From the NCBI GenBank assembly GCA_000181795.3, contig CM012955.1:3529099-3593098 (forward strand): a stretch of 64,000 nt of DNA. The letters run 5' to 3'. The DNA is from Trichinella spiralis. Taxonomy: Eukaryota > Nematoda > Enoplea > Trichinellida > Trichinellidae. Below are positions 12,407 to 22,951 of this stretch, piece after piece (the stretch's first letter is position 1; each line of letters starts with the position of its first letter). Made by a program: the position numbers and the translations under genes. The notes under the pieces are model-generated. The model made no database searches, was not told where the DNA came from, and saw nothing but the letters and a program-made list of their open reading frames with translations.

Positions 12407-15400
12407 TTAAATGATACACTTTGGAACATTTTTCTCTATCTTACACACGGCGTAACTTGGACAGTGATATGTTTCACAAGAAGGGCTGCTAGTATTTCTG
12501 AGAGATGGCTGGCATCCTTCTGGACCAAAAATGTCCGTTTTGTCAGCACATTGATCACATTTGAAACCGGTCACGCGGGATTTGCATACACATCTGCCGC
12601 TAGTTTGCTCACAGTCGCTTCGCACCGAGCCAGCTACTGAGCAATTGCAAGCTAAAATGGAATTTTTGAAATCATTTTTACAAAAAAACAAAATAACAGT
12701 AAAATATTTGAACAATACCAGTGCAGCCATTTTGACCTTTGGCAATCAAATGAATACCCCAATAACCAGGTTCACATTGATCACACTTTTGCCCAAAGAT
12801 GTGTTGCTTGCATGGACACTGACCATTATGGTCACAGTTGTTGGAAAGAGCTCCTAATCGGTGACAGCGACACTCTGTTAAAGCAGGAGCAACACTTATG
12901 CTACTCGTCACAATGGGAACATTGTGCGACCAAATGTAATGATTCTGATGATGACTTGAAGATAGAGAATTTTGAATGCACGCTTCTATTGGTACTGTTG
13001 TGAGAATAGTATTCTTTAAGCAGGCTGCTTTTAACATGAAACATGTGCTTGGATAAAGGACACCATCACTGCCGCAAACAACATCTGTTACAACAGGTCT
13101 GGGACAATCCAATGGGCAAACGCAAACTCCATTCTCGCACCTTGCATGCCATTTGCAGCTAACACCACGGCAAGCGTCTATTGGGAAAACAATGATAAAA
13201 TAATTGCGTAACAGCTTTTGAAATTAATCAAAAATTAACCTACCACATGAACTTCGGGAAGCGGCAACAATAAAAACTCGCTTTTTGCAGGCAGCATGTT
13301 TCATATGACATATGCTCTCATATGTTACTCCATCCGTACCACAAACTGTATTTTTATCCTAAATTGAAAGCATTGTGTTTAGTAAAAATAAGTCTAAATA
13401 ATGAACTATCATTTTTTAATGACATGAAAGTAGGCGTAATTGTTGCAAAAGTTAACTAACACTTGAAAATTCATTGTATATTACAATCCTAATGCAATCG
13501 CATTTTCTTGGCATTCAAGTTTTTCACAACTGTGCAAACTGTGTGGCACAGTGTCAATTTGAATCAGACAAATAGACAAAAGAGCTTAGCAAAAATTAAT
13601 ATTAAAAATAAAAGAACCGAACAGAACAGACGTTGGCAAAGGGAAATTACAGAAAAAACTGTTTAGCATGATTTTAATAAACAAAAATTTACCTCTGTAC
13701 AACTTTTTATATCAGGACAACGGCAATGTGCTTCTCCTTTGCTGTTACTTACACAAAAAGAGTAAAAATCACATTTCAAATTTTCACATCCATCTAAAAA
13801 TTAATAATAATATGGATTTATAAAAGTTTTTGAAAACTTTCAACATATACCGCATTTCGATTTGTACGAAATGAAAATGTCCATATTTTTTTGACATCCG
13901 CTTCGCGCCATTTTGCAAGGATTTTCATAAGTAATACCGTCAGAGCCGCACACTGGTTCATAGCTGTCACTGCATACTGGACATTTACAATATGAATTGT
14001 TGTTTTCTATGTCGCATACAGCTCCATACGGGCAATGTTTTCCAGCGCACAGACTAGATCCTGTTGAATGCAGATACAGTTATAAAAAAAATATTCATTA
14101 ATCCAGAATTTCAACACATTGTACCACATTTTCCAGCGTAAAGAACAGAATTATACATTTGCTTTTCACATGCGACCATGTGAAGAATGCATTCGTTGTC
14201 GTACGTTATGCCATCCTTGCCACAGACGGGCTTTACAATCGGTGGGCAAGCGAATTGACAATGACATGAAGCTCGACCATAGCGGTTTATGTAACATTTT
14301 TGACCAAATTGACAATTGGCATTTTTGCAAGAATTGTCAACAAACGGAGCTAATAAATGGATCTTTATAAGAATTAATTTCAAAAAAAAAGAAAACAAAC
14401 TTAGCAGTTCCGACTTACTAGAATTGCACAAACCGTCATGAAGGACGCTGAGTTCTTCGTTTGTTTTGCAGCTTTCCACGTGCATGAAACAAACATTTCT
14501 ATACGAACGACCATCACTGGCACAAACTGGCTTCAAATCGTCTGGGCACTGTTTGGAACAACGACAACGTGCTTGTCGATCAGGGCCCACTTTGCATACT
14601 GTTCCATCCGGACAATTTGCATTCAAGCAAGGATCTGAATGAAGAAGAAAGTAAATTGTAGTGTTTGCAATTTTCATGCATGAAAAAATCAAATATACCA
14701 CAAACTCCATAATATTTTACATCTATTTTTTGTTTTTCTTTGCATGAATGTCTGAAATACAAAAAAATTGAACAAGATAAAAAAAACATACACACTCAAA
14801 GCTTTACATTTGCAGCTCGCATAAGGATTCGTAAGTGTTACCATTGTCACCACAAACTGGCCCTGTATGCAAACTTGCAACGGAATTTGAACACATCTCA
14901 GGGCATACACAGTGCGCGGTGTTGCTTTCGGGCGTTATTGAACAATACGAGCCGTACTGGCACTGGAGACTCTTACAAGGATCTTGATCCTCTGAAGTTT
15001 AGAATGAAGTCGTTTTTAACATCTTCTTATCCGAAGTTAATTAATATGAATCAAAATTTATATATCAGAATATTTATTATCAAATTACTGATCAATGCCT
15101 GCATTCCTTTTTTATCTGCTGCTTAATTTGCTCAAAATATAAAATCACCATTAAAAAATGCTGAAATAGAAAAAACTTACCGCATGAACCCAAAAAGATT
15201 ATGTAAATTTTTCGTTCCTCTTTACACTGCGTAAGATTCAAATGACATTCACTTCTGTAAGTTACTCGATCAGAACCACAGACAGGTGAATACAGACTTT
15301 TGTCACATTTAAATGGACAGTGACAGTACGGCTCTTTTTCATCTGAATACTGGCATATGGCGCCAAAAGAACAGCCAAGTTTTTCACATCCTTCTGAAAC

Positions 15401-17461
15401 AGATTTAAATAGAATCAAGCATAGCTTATTGGAACAAGAAAGCAACACAAATTGATTAATGCAAGCTAAACATGAATTGAAAACATCATTAGCACTGATA
15501 GACTAAATTTACTGGACAAAAAAAAACCTAGTTTCACTGCTGCAGTTTAATTAATGAAAAGTGAAATTGGTTGTGCAAAACTTTGAATTTTCAAAATAAA
15601 ACCTAAGATTTTAGCTAAATATTTTATTTAAAAAATGTATAATGTTTCACTACAAAAATATTTAATAACCAATACCGAAAAGATAAATAATGTAGTTATT
15701 ACTTCGTTTAACTGGTGGCCTCAGCTTGTACGGAATTCCTACAAAAATAACCATCATAAATACATCATTTCTATAGTTTGATCTAACAGTGAAAAACATT
15801 TGCACAATAAAAATTTAATTCAAACCGCCAGAAAATTATAAATTAATATTTTCCAAAAAATTAAAATTTTTAACAGACGAAACTATTATTATTTAACCAA
15901 CATATTTGATCATGTAGTATAATGTAAACTGTTTCAAATGACAATCATTCTGTTATGAATTTTAATACTTTGCAATGGTATAATAAATCACCTCTTGATT
16001 GCTGCTATTCTGAAAAATTATTTGAATATTGTTACGTCAATTTATTTCCACTTTAAACATTATAATTAATCTATAAATTAAACAGGATACTTGTACCTTG
16101 TCATTCAAACAAGTTGCAGTCTTATCGTACAGCTAAATTATGAGCAGTGTCAAAAAAGAATAAAAAAACAGTGTCAGTAACATGCATACTTATTATTATT
16201 ATTATTATTATTGACTATACAAGAAAATATAATAAAACTGCTCATCCAATATATGAACTACAAAGTTGTTGTACGATTATAACAATTTGTTTAATAAAAG
16301 AAATATAACTTGGTTTCTTAATTTCATCTATCATAGCAGTTGAGCAACTAATTATGCCTGAGATGAAATACGTCATTACTATAATCAGGGGCCACGTGCT
16401 ATCTGAAACATGGAATCTCTGTTACGACCCAGAGTATAAAACATTTGGACTAGAGATTTTCATAATAATCAATACGGTCGCGGTCGCGTCGGCGCCGAAC
16501 ACTGTAGCACAGCTAATTATCAGAAGACATTATCACTCACTAACTGTTCAAGGCGGCTTCAGTGATCCGCTTAAAAAAAGCACACTGTGCAAATTCGCTG
16601 ACCAATTTTTGATTATTCCATCCTCTTTATTCAATCAGCTGCTGACCACTGATCGTTATTTATTACAATCTCCAAGGAGATGCAGATGGCCCCATGAAAT
16701 GTTCACAAAAATCTGATATCCGTAAAAGCGATATGATATTTACAGTTTCAAGTTATCCACTTCATAAGATGAAAGCAGTACTAGTTAAGTATGCTTTCTC
16801 AAGGATATTGTCAAATAGCAGTGCAAAGTACGATATATTTCACATATTATGCAATTTATCCAGCACACCACACCACACTACACTACACTACACTACACTA
16901 CAGTATAGTAGAGTAGATTATTTTATTTTTCCACTGGCAAGTTCCGCAATAAAAGTGAGTAACATGCTTAACATATTTGAAAAAATGTCTTTTGATCATT
17001 AAATAATATAAAATGAGTTAAAACTTACCTTGAACATACGCATTGACCGCATCTAAATTAGCAAGATTTATAGATAAAAGACTAGAATCAAGTTGAATTC
17101 GACCATCTTTCAGCAATTTTAGCAAAAAGATTTTCGTGTCTTTTTCAACTGCTCTGCTGTGACATATACTCGGATTTGCTATACCCTGGACTGTTAGCTG
17201 ACCGAATCGTCTGCTAGGAATTAAATGCTCGCCTTTCCAAATTCTTCTTATACTAATACGAGCTTCGAAAAAATCGCTGTAACTTTTTAACTTTTTCACG
17301 GATAGCACAGTAGCAGATAAGATAACATCGGCGCGTTTAATTAAAGCTTGCAACGATAACTGCCGATCTGAGCAAGTCGTTAATTTTAGGTCATCTATTT
17401 GAAACGGTTGAATATGTACAATAATATGAGCAATGAAAACGATGACAATGAACAGCTTCAT
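12407..17461 (-). CDS. Agrin-like secreted protein: NtA-like, seven follistatin/Kazal, two laminin-EGF modules
   Basis: Twelve exons keep phase: 17461-17029, 15738-15676, 15393-15181, 14991-14808, 14751-14699, 14634-14419, 14349-14125, 14060-13851, 13793-13693, 13358-13244, 13177-12719 and 12651-12407, about 838 residues. The start at 17461 opens a signal peptide (MKLFIVIVFIAHIIVH); an earlier in-frame ATG at 17548 would bury it. Exon 1 encodes an NtA-like domain (ADVILSATV; RIWKGEH). Seven follistatin/Kazal modules follow, each with a CxxxxC...CPxxC start and a PVCGSDGxTY-like core. Two laminin-EGF repeats come next (CDQCEPGYWG; CDQC), then the first cysteines of an eighth Kazal before a stop. 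In other animals agrin is a basement-membrane heparan sulfate proteoglycan whose C-terminal laminin G domains bind dystroglycan and Lrp4. Those domains are absent from this model. A weak donor just before the stop (T|gtatca) could lead to unseen exons. Confidence 0.85.
16874..16901. repeat. CACTA pentanucleotide tandem repeat
   Basis: About five to six CACTA units in intron 1 of the agrin-like gene. I saw no paired terminal inverted repeats, so this is simple repeat, not a CACTA transposon. Confidence 0.85.
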
Positions 17462-18652
17462 TGAAAAAACTTCAAGGAAGAACTGGCCGTGAAAAGGCAA
17501 ACGTATTAAAGTATGGCGCTTGCACAATGACCCGCACGGTCTGGCCAATGTACATTGTTCATCATCATTTTTCTCATTTCAGCTGCACAGCTTGAACGCC
17601 ATTTTCCTCTTCACCTCCAACATACTGAGCTTTTTCACAGCGCCCTCTATCGTTGGCGCCGTGGCCCTTGAAAAAGCGATGCTATCGTGACACCTTTTGC
17701 TTTCCTCTGTCTTCATGAAGCGGAAATCCTGACCTTATCTGATGTCGAGGTTGACATCTGAGTCTGTGCAAACAACTTTAACTGACCTCTCATCGACCTG
17801 CAAACAGCCGCATAATCTATCAGCCTTTTTCAATAATTCATATGCCTATTTTTATGGTAATTCCTATGAAATTATCAATCGACAATGTTGCATCATCAAG
17901 TTCAGTATCGTTTCGATTATGACAAACTAATATTTATTTACTAAAATAGCTGAAATGCTGAAGTGATAGAATAACAACACACACACACACACACACATGC
18001 AACATGAGCTTTCGTACAATTTACAAAATAAATTCCAAACAACGTAAAATGCGAAGAAAGAAAACTTATTTTAAAACTACGAGCTGAAAAAGCAATCAAC
18101 AAGACAAACTTTTAAATATATACATATATATATAACAAGAATGAAATAATTTTCTCAAAAAAGAGAGCAAGGTTAATGGTTTAAGTTGACTTTGGTCATG
18201 TGAAACATACCTCTGTTTTATTATTATCCTGACTTGCGCAAATTTTTTATGCGGCTAACAAAATATATTTTTACTAATTTTACATTTCTATTTATAAGAG
18301 ATTCCATCAGTATCAGGATGAAAAAATGTTTTAAAGCAATACAAGCTTAAATGAACAATTCTCTTCATAAGCCTGCAACAGTGCAAAAATCAGAAGAATG
18401 TGCTCAGTCATACTGTTGGTCCATTGCAATAGCTACATATCAAGTAGAGGAATAAATGTCAAATAAGCATCTTCTTTTGCCTTTATCTCTATCGCAAATT
18501 ATTGCAAAATTCACTAACACTACAAACAATCAATAACGTCAGGCATATCGTAATATCACAGAACAATCATACATGAATATTTTAAAATACTACAAAACTC
18601 TTAATCATAAAAAAGTGTATTAGATATTCATTTAATCTGTCTGTTTAATTTT
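17462..18652. other. Upstream region of the agrin-like gene
   Basis: Contains the 5' flank of the agrin-like gene, a CA microsatellite at about 17976-17998 and a short TA tract near 18118-18134. No supported gene. Confidence 0.5.
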
Positions 18653-19029
18653 TCATTCTAATTCATCAAGAAATGCCCTCAGCTTGTAAAACTGTTCAAC
18701 AATTTGTACAAGTGATTCTACAAAAACAGGATCACAACAATAAAGTGGTACGCATTTGTTCTGCTGCAGCAATCCAAAATGTCATTCATGTATGCGGTGT
18801 TCAAACAGATGTTACTTTTCTCTTTACTGTCCACCATCCGGCCAATCACTGTTACGTTAATTCAATTTCCGAGAAAACCTTCAACTTTGAACTGTAGCAG
18901 CATTTGACAGATGAAATAAGTAATAAACAAGTTTTTACGGAAAATATTCAATTGAAATGACACGTAGCAGTTAAATATTTCCATTTCCGTACCAGCACGT
19001 CCGATTAAAGCTGTGGTAATTAAGAATTG
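18653..19029 (-). CDS. Possible RPA3-like (replication protein A 14 kDa) gene, splicing unresolved
   Basis: Three minus-strand segments occur in the same order as conserved parts of RPA3. QFLITTALIGRA follows a CAG acceptor at 19030 and resembles the family AQFxxxxVxxVGR start. FKVE plus VIGRMVDSK resembles the VEVVGR strand. SLVQIVEQFYKL resembles the C-terminal helix before the stop at 18653. Joining the first two needs a very short intron of about 30 nt (gttttc to taacag). The last junction has several choices and none restores every conserved strand, so the frame there is uncertain. The first exon with the start codon was not found and may lie beneath the collagen exon on the other strand. 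If real, the product would be the small OB-fold subunit of the RPA trimer that binds single-stranded DNA. A decayed copy is also possible. Confidence 0.3.
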
Positions 19030-19049
19030 CTGATATAGTCATATAGTTT

Positions 19050-20455
19050 ATGGAGAAAAACAAATTCATGCCAGGGACAGCTAGCTGTACAGAAACCTTC
19101 AGCTCAAATGAAAGCGAAAAGGATGAAGAAAAAATGAACCAAGAACTGGCTTATAAATGCATAATAATTGTTTCTGGTGTGCTGAGCCTTTTATCTGCCA
19201 TTCTATTTTGCACTACTTTTCCAATGCTTTACAATACTGCACAAACGTTGAGCTCAGCCATCCAGTATGACTTTGATTCTTGCGAAGTGAGTTCAACATT
19301 CACATTGCTTTTACCGATTGGATTAATGCCAGAGTTTTCCGCAGGATTCGATTCGAGTTCTTGAAGATTCAATTTTGAAATTAAGCCCCAAGAATCATTC
19401 CACCAGAACTCCTCTAATCAAACGACAATCTTTTGGTCAATCATCTGTTATTTTCAATGGATTAGTCGTTTTTCAAGAATGCCCTGGTAAGTTGAGTAAA
19501 TTCTCAAATGGCTGTTTAGAAGTATTTAAAAATTTTAAGCCTGCTGTATTCCCGGAATCCAAGGTCCTCCAGGTGAACCGGGTCTTCCTGGTCTGCCAGG
19601 ATCACCAGGTAGTGAAGGATCTGTTGGCAGACCTGGAACCACTCCAAACGCTTCTTGCATTCCCGAAAGGGTATACGAACCACCACCTTGCCTACCATGT
19701 CCGCAAGGTCCACGAGGACCTGTTGGTCATCCCGGATTTCCTGGTGATTCCGGTGATCCAGGAATTATGGGTCGTCCAGGTAAATATTTTAAAGCTGTTC
19801 ACACACGATTGCATTATTGTCATAATTTTCAGGTAATCAAGGACCTCCAGGTCCACCAGGAAGTACAGGCATTCCTGGTCCCCCTGGACTAATGGGTCCT
19901 CCTGGTGCTGTTGGTGATGAAGGAATGCCACCTGAGACGAAGATTATACAAGGTCTACCAGGAGATGCAGGTGATCCAGGACTTCGGGGTGCGCCAGGTA
20001 GCCCTGGATTACCTGGGTTGAATGGTGCAGCTGGTTTGCCAGGAGAGAAAGGATGGCCAGGCGAGCCAGGTAATCCTGGAGATATGGGTATACCCGGATT
20101 ACCTGGTCCTATGGGTGAAGCCGGCACAGCTGGACCGCCAGGTGTTTGCATTTGCGATGACACTGAAGTAATTATTGAAGATGCTAAAGGGAAAATTCCT
20201 GCGCCATGGGCACCTCCCTACCAACCAGTACCACCTACAGGCTACAGTGATGTCCAGATTCCAAATTCGTATCAAATGCGAATTGAAATTCCGCCATATT
20301 CTACTGGTAATAATCTTCAAATGCACAATACCATTTTCCCGCCGCCTAATCAAATGCAACCACATGAACAGCATCATAAGCTTGTGAAAAGAAAAGATGA
20401 AAGTCATTCTGTTTCTACTGATACATCAGCTGATAGAATTCATATAAGAAAATAA
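19050..20455 (+). CDS. Cuticle-type collagen, gene 1 of a tandem pair
   Basis: Four exons with matching phases: 19050-19286, 19345-19486, 19540-19779 and 19833-20455, giving 413 residues. Residues about 36-60 form the hydrophobic N-terminal anchor typical of nematode cuticle collagens ([15 protein letters not shown]). A dibasic site (IKRQS) follows, where a subtilisin-like protease would free the ectodomain. Then comes the ECPACCIPG cysteine cluster, a first Gly-X-Y block, a CxxC break (CLPCP), two longer Gly-X-Y blocks with short interruptions, and a CICD motif. The C-terminal tail is unusually long, about 100 non-collagenous residues rich in Pro, Gln, His and Asn. Family members trimerise, are disulphide- and tyrosine-crosslinked, and build the cuticle. 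The stop codon overlaps an AATAAA. Confidence 0.93.
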
Positions 20456-21326
20456 ATTTTCAATATACGTTTTATGCATATTACGGGTGCTTTCCATTCT
20501 AGCTGTTTGTAAAGATTGAATGACTAACTGACTGATTGAATGCTGAAATGATTGACGGAATTTTTTCATTCCAGCATAATTACAAACACGTTTAATAAAA
20601 CGTAGAGACAGAAATGCAGTTATTTATTGAAAATTTTAAAAAAGCATTCTAGACAAAACAAAAAGTATTAGATAGATCATTTTGGCAAAGCAAAACTTAC
20701 GCATAAAACATGCACGCATTTGAACACTTTGCAAATAAATATCGAATTGATTTTAAATTATGATTAATAATGAATAATGGTATAAATTGAGCTTTTTCAA
20801 ACGCACTAATTAGTCAAAAATTTCTGTTTTCTGAATGAATTTTCAGTTTAAGAAGCAACGTTACAGTAAAAATTATATTCAGAAAATGTTCACGGAAGTT
20901 ATAAATATATGTAAAATTATATGCATCAGAATTTTGGCTTGTTAATTATTTGAAGCGTTATTCTTTTTTTTCCTTTATTTCAAAAAATTATGCGTTAGGC
21001 ATGTTGGAAATACGGAATGCAAAATATTTTTTTAAAACTCTTTATACGCTATATAAGAACTGCTACGGTCGGTTGCTTATTTTTCATCGTGAAAGTTCAT
21101 CATTTAAGGCCATATAAGAGGTGCGTACATTGGTTTTCTAAATCAAAGGTCATATTTTGAAGTTATGACTGTATGACCTACGCCACGGTCCAGTTTAGCA
21201 GTTCGGACAATGACATTTAGTTAACAGAGGTTGCGCGTGTAGCTGAGAATCTTGCTCTGATTCAAACATATTTCAGAAAACCTAATTGACTGTTTTCCGT
21301 TTCATAATGACTGATTTTTGCATGCA
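20456..21326. other. Spacer between the two collagen genes
   Basis: AT-rich 870 bp with no exon. It should carry the 3' end of collagen 1 and the promoter of collagen 2, but no defined element could be picked out. Confidence 0.5.
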
Positions 21327-22698
21327 ATGACTGAGAGGAAAAAAGACGTACAGCTGCTAGGTAAAGATGAATCACAGTGCGATCAAATGTGGAGCAGGCG
21401 CATACGAGCTTATCAAATAATGATTAAAATTCAACTTGCTTTAAGTACCTTTTCACTACTGCTCATTTCTTGCATACTGCCACTAATGAACACCTATATT
21501 GGTAAGAACGAGAATTATGCACAGCGCCAACTCATTAAATGTGAAGTAAGTGAAATTAATTACTATAAATAATCATTTATTCATTGATCTGACACGAACG
21601 GATTGAATATATTCTTATATATTCATCTGCTCTTTATAATATTAGGATCAAAATATTGACTCCTTAAAAAGTAGTAGTTTAAAAGTAAAACATTTGAAAA
21701 TAATATAAAATTCAACATCCAATGTAACTGATAAATTGGCAAACGTTAACCAATATAAAGGGAAAAATATTTATTTTTCATTTGACATGTGGTTCATTTC
21801 CAATAGTCTCCATTTACTAAGGAGCTAAATTTGGAATTATCATTGAAAACAAATAAGCTTATAATACAAAAGTATTCGAATATTTCAGGAAAGCACTAAT
21901 GACTTCATCCGGCAAATTTCAAACGTTAAAATGATTTCAATAAATCGTACTCGAAGGCAGATGCCAAATGGAAATGCCTACGGACTTCCAGAGATGAACG
22001 GCATTGAAAACCAGTGTGAAGGTGACACTAAGGAAATAAATCAAAAATCAAACACACACACACACACATTAACTCCAATAAAAACCGTTTCAGGATGCTG
22101 CATTGCGGGTCCGCCAGGCCCTAGGGGTCAACCAGGAAAGCCCGGACGGCCTGGAAGCGCTGGAAAGCCTGGCAAGCCGGGTATGCCTGGAAAAACTCCA
22201 AACACAACTTGCCCACGGTTTGATGTGATAAAACCGCCACCCTGTCAACCCTGTCCGCGTGGACCACCTGGAATTAAAGGATGGCCAGGTTTCCCAGGTG
22301 ATATCGGTCCAATAGGACCAATGGGTGATAAAGGAAAAGATGGAGAACCAGGAGAACCCGGAGAACCTGGTCCTGAAGGCCCCGAAGGATTTCCTGGATC
22401 GCCTGGAGATCCTGGTGATAAAGGAATTACACCGGATTCCAAAATGGAACCTGGTCCTCCTGGAGATCCTGGACAACCGGGACCCGTTGGTTATCCAGGA
22501 CCACCTGGCTTACCAGGGCGAGACGGTCCTGTTGGTCCAATCGGGCTACCAGGCTGGCCAGGGGAACCTGGAGAACTTGGTGAACAAGGTTATCCTGGAC
22601 CTGAAGGGGCAGTTGGTCTACCAGGAACTCCCGGCAAACCTGGAAACTGCGTATGTCAAAGTCAGGATAACACTCTAGAAATAAGACGCTTTCAATGA
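21327..22698 (+). CDS. Cuticle-type collagen, gene 2 of the pair
   Basis: Exons 21327-21545, 21889-22021 and 22094-22698 keep phase and give 318 residues. Residues about 33-56 are a hydrophobic anchor ([19 protein letters not shown]). A furin-like RTRRQ site follows, then [12 protein letters not shown] and a first Gly-X-Y block. An interruption with CQPCP comes next, then a long Gly-X-Y domain with one short break (TPDSKMEPG) and a terminal CVCQ. Layout matches collagen 1 module by module (anchor, basic site, CxxCC, CxxC, CxC), so the two are probably an old tandem duplication that has diverged. Collagen 2 lacks the long Pro/Gln tail. The second intron (22022-22093) is 72 nt, contains a CA run and is open in frame, so it could be retained without breaking the protein. 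Confidence 0.92.
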
Positions 22699-22715
22699 AA
22701 TACATCAGTTTATAC

Positions 22716-22721
22716 AATAAA
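22716..22721 (+). terminator. AATAAA polyadenylation signal for collagen 2
   Basis: A canonical AATAAA lies 18 bases after the collagen 2 stop codon. Confidence 0.6.
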
Positions 22722-22903
22722 AGTAATGCACACATCCGCAAAGCTTTGTTTGGGAATAATTGTTCACTTTTGAAAAGATTTAATATTGCCCATTCCAAAT
22801 GCACTGAATTGATATTGAAACACCACTGTTAAATACGAAGAAAAGATAAATATGGATAATTATTTTTATCTCAGTCAAAACTACCAAGTCTGAGTGAAAA
22901 TAT

Positions 22904-22905
<2 letters not shown>

Positions 22906-22948
<43 letters not shown>
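22906..22948. repeat. TA dinucleotide microsatellite
   Basis: About 21 perfect TA units downstream of the collagen pair. Confidence 0.95.

Positions 22949-22951
<3 letters not shown>

Noticed and set aside
16354-16716. 120-codon plus ORF inside an agrin-like intron
   Set aside because: No start context, domain or partner exon; composition resembles non-coding DNA.
16866-16905. CACTA repeats as a transposon end
   Set aside because: Simple tandem repeat only; no terminal inverted repeats, target-site duplication or transposase nearby.
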